In this document: positions 1-7,982 of the stretch, one piece after another
Numbering within the stretch: position 1 is the stretch's first letter
Layout: each line of letters opens with the position of its first letter
From: Alectoria sarmentosa
Lineage: Eukaryota; Ascomycota; Lecanoromycetes; Lecanorales; Parmeliaceae
Length of the DNA stretch: 12,217 nucleotides
Reading direction: 5' to 3'
Assembly (NCBI GenBank): GCA_009733775.1
Contig: WOGZ01000606.1
Span: 1 to 12,217 of the forward strand
Notes under the pieces: generated by a model
Databases searched by the model: none
Told to the model about the DNA's origin: nothing
The model's input: the letters and a program-made list of their open reading frames with translations, nothing else
Program-made: the position numbers and the translations under genes

Positions 1-360
1 TTATTATATATCACGCATATCTTTTATTTCGCTCGATTCGAACAATTTATATATTTTCTTTCGACGTATTTAATATTTAATTCGCTTAACTTTCAATATA
101 ACGATTAATAAATTATAAAATCAATTTTTATAACAAGTCGATTTATGTTTACAATCGAAAGTTTTCGTTTATAATTAATTATATATAATCTTAAATCGAG
201 TTATTAATAAAATCGATTTGTTTATTGTAATTTTAAACGATTTATCAAAAAGATAATCGAGTTATTTAATCAAATATATCAAAAATAAGGTTATTAAGTA
301 AATGTTTTTTATATAATAATAAAAGTAAATTATATACGCATAAAAAAGCAAGCAGAGTTC

Positions 361-441
361 GCTTAATCGACGTTATTTAAATTCGTTTCGCTTTCATTTA
401 CCTTAAGTATTATGAATTTAATTTATAAATCTTAATTTATC
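361..441 (+). repeat. Dispersed direct repeat D, copy 1
   Basis: This segment matches 2931-3022 in the same orientation. Shared blocks include TTAATCGACGTTA, AAATTCGTTTCG and a long TTTAATTTATAA stretch. Copy 1 is three bases shorter after CGTTA. Most substitutions are transitions. Copy 1 keeps some Cs that are T in the other copy (GCTTAA against GTTTAA, TTACCTTAAG against TTATTTTAAA). The family is unknown: no coding sense, and no terminal structure that I can define. Confidence 0.65.
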
Positions 442-444
442 GAG

Positions 445-600
445 AAATAAATATCGAAGATATCGATTTTAAAATATAAATATTAAAAAATAAATATCGA
501 AAATATCGACTTTAAAATATAAATATCGAGAAATAAATATCGAGAATATTAATTTCGAAGATATTAATATCGAGAAAAGAGCATCGAAAAATAAATATTA
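445..600 (+). repeat. Degenerate tandem array, unit about 43 bases
   Basis: Three consecutive units are visible, at 445-487, 488-530 and 531-574, with a partial fourth to about 600. Each begins AAATAAATATCGA and continues through an ATATCGA.TTTAAAATATAAATAT core; the third has diverged most. Units differ mainly by C/T and G/A changes. The array starts directly after repeat D copy 1. It is a minisatellite-like array, with no sign of coding function. Confidence 0.6.
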
Positions 601-1700
601 AATTTTTTATTTTTTAAATTCAAATATCGTAATATAAATATTAAGAAATAAAAATTGAAAATAATAATTTTAAAAATTTAAATATTAAAGATTTAAAGCG
701 TTATAAACGCTAAAAACGTCGAAAATATAAAAATTGTAAATATTAATTTTTAAAATACGAGCGTCGAAAATTTAAGCGTTATAAAAATTATATATATTAA
801 TAATATAAATATCGAAAACGACGTTATTATAATAATATTAATAATATAATATAAAATATTAATAATAAAATAACGAAAGAAATGTAATATATAAATAAAT
901 ATCGAAAATATAAATATATTATAAAGAATTTAAATTAATTTTTATAAAGTGAGAATATATAATAATTAACGTATTAATTTTATCGTTCGTATTTAAATAA
1001 ATTAATAAACGCGATTAATATTAAATTAAACGCTTAAAATCTTTAATAATAATAAATCTTAAATTTATTTATTTATTATAATAAAATTTCATTTTTAATT
1101 ATAATTAAAATAATAATCGTAAATTTTTATCTCGATCGTAAATTAAATAATAATCGTAAATATTCGTTTTAAATTTTAAAAACTATAAATGTAAGAGAAT
1201 AAAGAAAGAATTTAAATATAAAAATATTTCAAATAACGCTTTAAAGCATTTATTATAATTTTAAAAAATAATAATTATTTTTTAAATTTTTAAGCGTAAT
1301 TTAATATAAAATATAAAAAAAACTTTTTTAAAAAAACTTTTTCAATTTAATAATAATTAAGATTTAGAAACGATAATTATTTATAATTTTAATAAAATAA
1401 CGAATTAAATTATATAATCGTTTTACGTTATTTTAATTCTCTTAAATATTAAATTATGTTTATAAAAATCGATTTTAAATTTATACGTCGAATCGTTTAA
1501 TATATATTAAATCGCTTATTTAATAAACATTATTAATAATTTAATCTTTTTAAACGAAAATCTTTAAATTTAAAAATTTAAAAAATAATAATCGATAATA
1601 ATTATATTAAAATTTGAAATTTATTTTATTATACGTTATTTTAAGATACGAAAAACGAAATAATTAATTTATTAAAAAAAGTTTTTTTAATAAAATAATG

Positions 1701-1835
1701 TTTTAATCTTTCGAGATTATTCGAAATAAATCTTTAAAAAAATTACATTATTAAAACATTTTTACTTTAATTACGTTTCAATTTTTCGATATTATTTAAA
1801 ATAAACTTTTAAAAAAACTTATCGTTGAATTATTT
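1701..1835 (+). repeat. Imperfect tandem duplication, offset about 75 bases
   Basis: The block starting at 1701 (TTTTAATCTTTCGAG, then AAATAAATCTTTAAAAAAA) recurs at 1776 (TTTCAATTTTTCGAT, then AAATAAACTTTTAAAAAAA). Many differences are C/T or G/A. After the A-run the two units match only loosely. Such low-complexity sequence can match partly by chance, so confidence is moderate. Confidence 0.4.
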
Positions 1836-2111
1836 AACATTTTCGTTATTATATTAAAAAAAAAAAAAAAAACTTGATTAATAAAGTTACGATGTAAACA
1901 ACTTAATGTTTAATAAATAATAAATTAAAATTTAATAACTTATTCGAAATTGAACGTATCACGAAATACGTCGAATTTAATTTTAAATAAAAAAATTAAA
2001 ATTATCAACGATCTATTTTTGAAATAAAACGTATTTTAAAACGATATTATTATTTACGATTTTTTCGCGCACAAAATAATTAATAAAAAAAAAAATAAAA
2101 AAAATTGTATT

Positions 2112-2345
2112 AAAATATCTTACATTTATATATATAATTAATTATAAATTTAACGTTACTTTTTATTTTAAATAACGTTCGAATAGCGACTTTAAATCTT
2201 TCGAGCAATTTTATTAAAAATTTGTATTTAAAACTTTTACAATTTTTGTCTTTTATTTTTTAAAGAAATATAATTTTTTCATAATTTTTTAAATTATATA
2301 ATTCGATATACGCTTTTTAATAATATAAAAAATATGAAATTTAAA
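2112..2345 (+). repeat. Dispersed direct repeat C, copy 1 (strongly mutated)
   Basis: This segment aligns with 7983-8216 at a constant offset of 5871 over at least its first 70 bases, then with small indels to the end. Shared anchors are GTTCGAATA, CGACTTT, CTTTCGAGC and ATTAAAAATTT. Where copy 2 has C or G outside CpG, this copy usually has T or A, for example TCTTACAACTTATG against CTTTTACAATTTTTG. The element type is unknown. Confidence 0.7.
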
Positions 2346-2930
2346 TATATATATATTAATATATATTTAATTTAAATATGTTATTATTCGAAATAATAAG
2401 ACGATTTTCGAAAAATCTTTACGCTTATATAACGAATTATTTTCTTTTTAAAATAATATTATAATTTTTTATTATATTTACGAAATTATTATATCGTTAA
2501 AATCGCATAAATTTACTTTATAATAACGATTATATAAATATATAATATAAACTTTCAAAAGTTGCGAAAATTTAATTATAAAAAATTTAACACATTTTTT
2601 ATATATTTTTAAATAAGCGTAATTTTATATAAAATTCGTAAATAATAAATAATATAACGATAAAATTAATAAAAAAAAAAATCGCTTAATAATCGTAGTT
2701 CGCAAAACGTAAATCTCGAATTCGAAAAAAAAAAATTAAAAAAATTCTTAAAAAAATTCTTAAAAAAAAATTAGAATTTTTTTTTTAAAATTAAAGCAAA
2801 AAATTAATTTTTTGCATTTTAAATAAAATTTATAAATTTAATATAATTATAATTATAATATAATTATAATTTTAATATATTAATAAATTTTAAATTTTAA
2901 TTCGAAGAGAAAATAAAGAGAGAAAAAAAA

Positions 2931-3022
2931 GTTTAATCGACGTTAAATTTTAAATTCGTTTCGTTTTCGTTTATTTTAAATATTATAAATTTAATTTATA
3001 AGCTTTAATTTATTAATTTAAT
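2931..3022 (+). repeat. Dispersed direct repeat D, copy 2
   Basis: This is the second copy of the segment at 361-441, in the same orientation. It is the nearest repeat to the UTP11 island, ending about 165 bases before normal-composition DNA begins. At one site it has TTTCGTTT where copy 1 has TTTCATTT, so a CpG has been changed in one copy. The element type is unknown. Confidence 0.6.
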
Positions 3023-3236
3023 AAAAAATAAATATAATATTATTATTTATTAAAAAGCGATAATAATTAATAAAAAAATTGTTTAAAGTTTTTATTAAAT
3101 CAATTATATAATAAATTGATAAAAAGACGTATTTATATACGTATATAATATTTAAAGTTATTGTTAAAGAATAATAGCTTATCTTTTTCATATCTGTAGG
3201 CAAAGATTAGTGCGATATTGCGGAGAATTTAATAGT

Positions 3237-3245
3237 CTGATTGGT
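3237..3245 (-). promoter_or_regulatory. Inverted CCAAT box upstream of UTP11
   Basis: The + strand reads CTGATTGGT, whose complement is ACCAATCAG. This matches the CCAATCA-like core bound by the fungal Hap/CBC CCAAT-binding complex. It lies about 105 bases before the UTP11 start codon, inside the short leader that is not AT-degraded. CCAAT boxes work in either orientation. The motif is visible in the sequence; its use is inferred. Confidence 0.4.
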
Positions 3246-3295
3246 GGGTATTGCCGGCGCTACTAAGCGAGGTAGCTCAATTCTGGATTGTACGA

Positions 3296-3345
3296 GTATG
3301 TAATTATTATCTTCTCTGAAAAGTTCTTGTTTCAAAGCCCGACAG
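3296..3345 (+). other. Possible 5'-UTR intron of UTP11
   Basis: A consensus fungal 5' splice site, GTATGT, starts at 3296. An acceptor, ACAG, ends at 3345, two bases before the start codon. The resulting intron of 50 bases is a usual size for filamentous fungi. No strong branch site is visible; CTCTGAAA is the nearest candidate. If unspliced, the same bases give ATG followed directly by TAA at 3298-3303, a minimal start-stop upstream ORF. Confidence 0.3.
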
Positions 3346-3347
3346 CC

Positions 3348-4236
3348 ATGTCTTCAATGCGAAATGTAACGCAGCGTCGCAACCATCGAGAGCGAGGACA
3401 GCCATTAGAACGAGAAGCGAGGCTGGGAATACTTGAAAAGCACAAGGTTTCTAGATCAATAAATCTTGGGGTTTGTGTTCGCTTGTTAACGCATGGTATA
3501 GGATTACTCCTTAAGAAGCAAAAATCACAATGAAAATAAGAAGAGACTCAAGATCCTTCGGCAAAAAGCAGCCGAGCGAAACCCGGATGAGTTCTCCTAT
3601 GAAATGCTGAGCAGCCAGTCGAGAAAAGGGCGGAAGTTAGCAGACCGTCAAAATCCGGCCCTCGGTCAGGACGTGGTCAAATTATTGAAGACTCAGGATG
3701 CAGGTTATGTGACTACTATGCTTCAAAAGACGAAGAGGGCACGGGCAAGATTGGAGCAGCAATTTGTTTTAAGTGAGGACCAGGGAACCGAAGTGCTGGG
3801 TGCCTTATCGAGTCAGGGAAAGGGAAGCCACACGGTCTTCGTGGACGACAGGGAGGCACAGAGGCATTACGACACGTATGGAATATTCGCTCTTCAGCCA
3901 GAGCGTGCAACGAGAGAGCTGGAAAATCCGTCTACGTTCGAGGAAGAGGAGGACTCGGAAGGGGAGCCTCTCGTCTACTTGTCCAAAGAATACCCCAAGT
4001 CACGTCGTACGGCCGAACGTCAAGAATTAGCCTTGAAAGAAGACAAATTCTTGCGCAAGCAGCACAGGAAAGAGCAGAATGCACGAAGATCGAAGCTGGC
4101 GGCATTGAAGGCTCGGGAGAAGGACCTCAATGAAGCGGAGAACGAGCTGGATCTCCAGCGAGCAAAGATGAGCAACAGCGTGGGGGGGACCACTAAGGCT
4201 GGGTTGAGATGGAAAATGAGAGAAAGGAAGAAATAA
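3348..4236 (+). CDS. UTP11: Utp11, U3 snoRNA-associated SSU processome protein (two exons)
   Basis: Join 3348-3446 and 3502-4236, 277 residues, TAA stop. Utp11 proteins (Pfam Utp11) are nucleolar subunits of the SSU processome, which carries U3 snoRNA and processes pre-rRNA to 18S rRNA. The N-terminus MSSMRNVTQRRNHRERGQP is the family hallmark. After the intron the product resumes with DYSLRSKNHNENKKRLKIL and ERNPDEFSYEMLSSQSRKG. Further family blocks are DVVKLLKTQDAGY (about residues 90-102), HTVFVDDREAQ (143-153), an acidic EEEEDSEGE patch (180-188), SKEYPKSRR (194-202), a charged helical segment (about 205-250) and the basic tail RAKMSNSVGG...RWKMRERKK (253-277). Length is normal for fungi. 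I chose the ATG at 3348 because family homology begins exactly there; an upstream in-frame TTG is not a credible eukaryotic start. The gene is complete, with normal codon use, and stands alone among AT-rich repeats. The segment RSKNHNENK departs slightly from the commoner RAKDYNEKK, including one D-to-N change of the G-to-A type. Confidence 0.95.
3447..3501 (+). other. Coding intron of UTP11
   Basis: The 55-base phase-0 intron lies between LEKHK and DYSLR, a junction fixed by the continuous conserved Utp11 motif. Acceptor is TATAG. A branch-site-like GTTAAC places the branch A at 3489, 12 bases before the acceptor end. The donor is GTTTCT, which keeps GT but is weak compared with GTATGT or GTAAGT. 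Reading through the intron stops at 3531-3533, so splicing is required for Utp11. Confidence 0.9.
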
Positions 4237-4474
4237 TTGTATTACAGGATTGTGTATTTATTTGAGGCTCGATATACCCCCCAAAAATGTCGCGCTTCCG
4301 AGTCAGGCTTTCCCTCAATGATCAGGTCATGATTATGCATTGAGGAGACACAGCTACCGTCATTTCAACAATGTGTCTAGGGCATAGAACTCTATAGCTC
4401 TGTTCTCGATGGACTGAGGACTGAGGGCAAATATTTAGGGCTCCAGCAAAACGAACCTTTTGTGTTGCGAGAAC
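4237..4474. other. UTP11 3' flank, unmutated unique DNA
   Basis: About 240 bases of ordinary composition separate the UTP11 stop codon from the first transposon end. I find no open frame of note, no tRNA-like structure and no perfect AATAAA. The first part (TTGTATTACAGG...TGTATTTATTTG) is the likely 3' UTR and polyadenylation region, by position only. It contains a small inverted repeat at 4313-4345, listed separately. Confidence 0.5.
4313..4345 (+). other. Inverted repeat, 8-base perfect arms, 3' of UTP11
   Basis: CCTCAATG at 4313-4320 and CATTGAGG at 4338-4345 are perfect reverse complements around a 17-base loop. The loop has a smaller ATCA/TGAT pair (4321-4324 and 4330-4333). If transcribed it could fold as a hairpin about 80 bases after the stop codon. 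No known role; chance cannot be excluded. Confidence 0.35.
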
Positions 4475-4493
4475 TAGGGGTAGGCAAATTGCG
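4475..4493 (+). repeat. Left terminal sequence of hAT copy A
   Basis: TAGGGGTAGGCAAATTGCG is the unmutated transposon end. At the same relative place copy B (6788-6806) reads TAAAATTAAATAAATTGCG: every change is G-to-A or C-to-T except one G-to-T, and the terminal CpG is kept. The bases just before it, GCGAGAAC (4467-4474), would be the target-site duplicate if a full insertion were preserved; I cannot find its partner. Confidence 0.6.
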
Positions 4494-4669
4494 CAATATG
4501 CTCACCGTTACATGCAAATTGCAGTACTAACGCAACTTGCATGCAATTGCTTATGTAAAGTTAAGGTTAAGGCTAAACTTCGCAAATATCTTCCATCAGC
4601 ATTATGCTTCATATATAAATATATATTTATTTATATATTATATAATTAATTAATATTTCTTTTATAATT

Positions 4670-6600
4670 ATGTTTTATCTTATTTTAAATAACTTTAAAT
4701 CGAAGAATATAATTATTAAAAAGATTTTTTATTATATTATTAACACTTAATATAAAAACTCTCGTAAAATTTATAAATATTATTATAAAAAAATGAATTT
4801 CAATATTATAAAAATATAAAAATATTTCGATAAATGTAAATTATATCGTGATAATAAGTCTTTTATTAAATTTGTTAAAAATTCGTAATAATCTCTTTTA
4901 AATTTAATAATAATAATATTTTAAATTAAAATCGATTATTAAAAGCGTGCTAAAATAATAATTTATATAAATAACTTATTTTTTAATTATTATAAAAATT
5001 TATACGTTAAAGTTTATCTTAAATATTTCGATAATAAATATATTTTTTTAAATTATAAACAATTAAATAATTATATTTTAAATAAATGTTATAATATTAT
5101 ATATATTAAAATAAATTTATAACTTAAAGTTTCACGATAATTGAATTTTTATACGAATAAATCGAATAATATCAAAAAAGAAAAGATTATTAATTTTTAA
5201 TTTACGCATTATCGAAATATAATATTAAGAAAAAATATTTTTATATTAATTTTAAAATTAACGACTTTAAAATTATGAATGTAAATATATAATTAATATA
5301 TATATTTTATTAAATAACAATAATAATCGATAAAAGACTCGAAAAAATGAATTTTTTAATTACGAATATATATATTATTATAAAATCTTTTTGAAACAAA
5401 ATTCGAGTAATTTCGTAATTTAATTATATATTTAATATACTTTATAATTTATATAATATTTAATTATTTATAAAAAATATCTTTTAATTATTATAATAAA
5501 AAGACGTTATTAAAAAGACTTAATTAATAATTAAATTTTTCAAAATAGTTTATAAAGAATATATCGTATTTTAGAAAATATAAATTTTGAAAAAGAATAA
5601 TAATAAGCGAATTATCTTGATTATTTATTATATTATTCGATAAAACATTTAAAAAAAAATGTTACATTTTTTACGTAAAAGTTAACAATTATTAAAGATA
5701 TATTTTTAGTAAATAAGTTTTTGAATCGACACGAAAAAAAATAAAAAGAATAAAAAACAATTTATAAATGTTTTTTTTATATTGTGAGATTTTTATTTTT
5801 GATAAAATGTGATTATTACAATTTGAATTCTCACATTTATTTATAAAATTCAATATCTTTTAAAAATTAATAATTATTTATTATATCGAGTTATTAACAA
5901 TTAAATGTTAATTAAGCAATTTTTTATGAAATTTATTACGAAATATAATACGAAACATTGTTAATTATTATATATTATCAAAATTATATAAAACGATCGA
6001 TTTTTTAAATAAATAACTTTATTATATATGATTGTAAGTTTTTTGATTTCAAAAAATCACGATGTTATATTAATAAAATAAACTTTCGAAATTGCATTTA
6101 ATTTTATTATAATTATATTCTTTTAATAATACGCTCTCTCAAATTAAATAAATATTTATATATAAGATTTTTGAGCATTTCGAAGTTAATATAAAGCATT
6201 TTTTTTTATATAAAAACTTTTTATAAACATATATAAATAATTCAATCACATTTTAAGACATTATAATTATGTTTTATTTTATATTTAATTAATTAATTAA
6301 TCGTTTAATGTAGGTTTTAAATAATTTAATTTTAAACGAACGTGCATAATTTATTCAAAATTTGATTTTTATAAAAATTCGAAATGATTTTAAACATATT
6401 AATTTAAATCGTTTATTATTCATTTATATTAATAAGCGTATTTTAAATAAATTAAGTGAATTTGAAAAAAAAAGAAATAATTTTACATTTATGATATTTT
6501 AATCTCGAACGAGAAATTGTTTATATTAAAAAATTTATTATTATAAAGCGAATATAATAATGAAATTGTTGATACAAAAAATGAAAAAAATCATAATTAA
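4670..6600 (+). pseudogene. hAT transposase pseudogene, copy A
   Basis: From the ATG at 4670 one frame stays open for over 170 codons apart from TAA codons, which are what CAA (Gln) or TGG (Trp) become under RIP. It reads YKYYYKK...KYFDKCKLY near codons 37-61, consistent with a C-x2-C...H-x4-C zinc finger whose Cys codons TGT became TAT. Then come SFIKFVKNS with two stops where Gln is expected, LYVKVYLKYFDNKYIF, and LNFYTNKSNNIKKEKIINF, matching the conserved D/E-S-x-N-I-x-K-x-R-I-I-N region of fungal DUF659-type hAT proteins. A single-base deletion relative to copy B near 5197 shifts the frame. Beyond the end of copy B there is an R-stop-NIQ, where hAT proteins have RWxTQ, near 5637-5651. 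In another frame, near 6430-6560, FEKKRNNFTFMIF-stop-SRTRNCLY resembles the hATC ending (S-x-TRNRL). It is non-functional. Confidence 0.7.
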
Positions 6601-6719
6601 ATTATGAAAAATTTTAAAAAATAAATTATTAAAGAAATTATTTAATTATATTTTTTATTATTTTTAATTTTATAATAATTTTAAATATAATATAAATTTT
6701 AATATAAATTACGTTTTTT

Positions 6720-6788
6720 ATCGTTATATGCAAATTGCAATTCAAATGCGATTAACGTGCAATATATATAACTTGCAATTCGTATTTT
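6720..6788. repeat. Right subterminal region of hAT copy A and junction with copy B
   Basis: This short region keeps several Cs outside CpG (TATGCAAATTGCAATTC, ATGCGATTAACGTGCAATA, ACTTGCAATTCG), unlike the fully degraded DNA on both sides. Its reverse complement loosely follows the left subterminal region of copy A (CGTTA, then ATTGCA, then TTTGCAT). It ends TATTTTA, exactly where the degraded left end of copy B (TAAAATTAAA) begins. I read it as a 3' transposon end abutting the next 5' end. Confidence 0.5.
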
Positions 6789-7951
6789 AAAATTAAATAA
6801 ATTGCGGAATATATTTATCGTTATATATAAATTATAATATTAACGCAATTTATATATAATTATTTATATAAAGTTAAAATTAAAATTAAATTTCGCAAAT
6901 ATTTTTTATTAACATTATACTTTATATATATATATATAATTATTTATATATTATATAATTAATTAACATTTCTTTTATAATTATGTCTCGTTTTATTTTA
7001 AATGATTTTAAGTTAAAAAATATAGTTATTAAAAAGACTTTTTATTATATTATTAATATTTAATATAAAAATTTTTATAAATTTTATAAATATTATTATA
7101 AAAAGATAAATTTCAATATTATAAAATTATAAAAATATTTTGATAAATGTAAGTTATATCGTGATAATAAATTTTTTATTAAATTTATTAAAGGTTCGCA
7201 GCAATTTCTTTTAAATTTAATAATAATAATGTTTTAAATTAAAATCGATCATTAAAAGCGTGTTAAAATGATAATTTACATAAATAATTTATTTTTTAAT
7301 CATTACGAAAATTTATACGTTAAAGCTTATTTTAAATATTTCGACGATAAATACATTTTTTTAAATTATAAACAATTGAATAATTATATTTTAAATGAAT
7401 GTTATAATATTATATATGTTAAAATAAATTTATAATTTAAAGTTTTATAATAATTGAATTTTTATACGAATAAATCGAATAATATCAAAAAAGAGAGAAT
7501 TATTAATTTTCTAATTCACGTATTATTAAGATATAATATTAATAAAAAATGTTTTTATATCAATTTTAAGATTAACGACTTTAAAATCATAAATGTAAAT
7601 ATATAATTAATATATATATTTCGTTAAATAATAATAATAATCGATGAAAGACTTGAAAAAATAATTTTTTTAATTACGAATATATATGTTATTATAAAAT
7701 CTTTTTGAAACAAAATTCGAGTAATTTCGTAATTTAATTATATATTTTATATATTTTATAACTTACACGATATTTAATTATTTATAAAAAATATCTTTTA
7801 ATTATTATGATGAAAAGACGTTATTAAAAAGATTTAATTAATAATTAATTTTTTTAAAACAATTTATAAAGAATATATCGTATTTTGAGAAATATAGATT
7901 TTAAAGAAAAATGATAATAAGCGAATTGTTTTAATTATTTATTATATTATT
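6788..7951 (+). mobile_element. RIP-fossilised hAT-type transposon, copy B (5' half, truncated)
   Basis: This copy is collinear with 4475-5637 at an offset of 2313, then 2314 after a one-base deletion in copy A near 5197. The match stops abruptly after 7951 (5637 in A), inside the transposase. No 3' end follows; unrelated sequence and then repeat C (7983) come next. It is mutated along its whole length including the left end. Differences from copy A are mainly transitions, in both directions across the internal part, showing that each copy was mutated independently. Confidence 0.8.
6983..7951 (+). pseudogene. hAT transposase pseudogene, copy B (N-terminal part)
   Basis: The ATG at 6983 matches that of copy A. 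One frame runs to the end of the match, about 320 codons, broken almost only by TAA and a few TGA/TAG stops at places where Gln, Trp or Arg would fit. It retains original residues lost from copy A: SQQFLLNL, NHYENLYVKAYFKYFDDKYIF, NECYN, LNFYTNKSNNIKKERIINFL and RYNINKKCFYINFKINDF. Farther on, FYNLHDI-stop-LFIKNIF corresponds to the C-D-S/P-H-x-L-Q-L-L-I-K-D-I block of fungal hAT transposases, and INFFKTIYKEYIVF-stop-EI continues it. The C-terminal dimerisation half is absent, so the copy was truncated as well as mutated. Confidence 0.75.
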
Positions 7952-7982
7952 ATTATATAAAAGAATAATATAAAGTTAAGCT

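Larger units (their letters stand above)
1..3185. other. RIP-degraded AT-rich tract, left of the gene island
   Basis: This stretch is almost entirely A and T. Most remaining C and G bases sit in CpG dinucleotides (TCGA, ACG, CGAA). I find no convincing gene on either strand: stops are dense in all frames, and the longest frame here, on the minus strand near its right end, is AT-only sequence with no recognisable protein features. It contains repeat pieces listed separately (361-441, 445-600, 1701-1835, 2112-2345, 2931-3022). I see nothing specific in 1-350, 610-1690, 1840-2110 or 2350-2925 beyond homopolymer runs such as the poly-A near 1855-1872. The composition matches AT isochores made by repeat-induced point mutation in ascomycetes; that origin is inferred from the copy comparisons in this window. 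Confidence 0.85.
4475..6787 (+). mobile_element. RIP-fossilised hAT-type DNA transposon, copy A (near full length)
   Basis: The left end reads TAGGGGTAGGCAAATTGCG, very like hAT termini (C/TAGGGGTRGGC). Subterminal motifs rich in TGCAA (ATGCAAATTGCA, TTGCATGCAA) follow. The right end, about 6725-6788, carries similar motifs in inverted order and finishes TGCAATTCGTATTTTA, an imperfect mutated inverse of the left end. Between them lies a broken transposase. Copy B begins at once and repeats the left part at a period of 2313 bases, which supports an element length of about 2.3 kb. The first 140 bases keep normal composition; from about 4616 onward it is RIP-degraded. No 8-base target duplication is recognisable, as expected after such mutation or in a tandem arrangement. 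The left end and transposase are well supported; the exact right end is an inference. Confidence 0.75.

Noticed and set aside
1850..1875. Poly-A run as the 3' end of a LINE retrotransposon
   Set aside because: A-runs are frequent in this composition, and no target duplication or reverse-transcriptase sense is visible upstream.
3018..3203. Minus-strand 61-codon frame rich in Ile, Tyr and Asn
   Set aside because: Composition is simply that of AT-rich DNA and it crosses the boundary between the degraded tract and the gene island.
3288..3533. 81-codon frame starting at TTG and reading through the UTP11 intron
   Set aside because: TTG is not a usual nuclear start, the conserved protein begins at the ATG at 3348, and the tail after LEKHK is intron translation.
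3716..3910. Minus-strand 64-codon frame
   Set aside because: Lies entirely opposite UTP11 exon 2 and has no family features.
3773..4030. Plus-strand 85-codon frame in a second phase
   Set aside because: Overlaps UTP11 exon 2 out of frame; its Arg/Ser-rich content is typical of a shadow frame.
3604..4236. 210-residue gene starting at MLSSQS
   Set aside because: This is the second exon of UTP11. The conserved DYSLR...NPDEFSYE stretch upstream joins it in frame to exon 1.
5780..5842. Inverted TGTGAGA / TCTCACA pair as a transposon terminus
   Set aside because: Arms are only about seven bases, and the pair falls inside the continuing transposase region of copy A.
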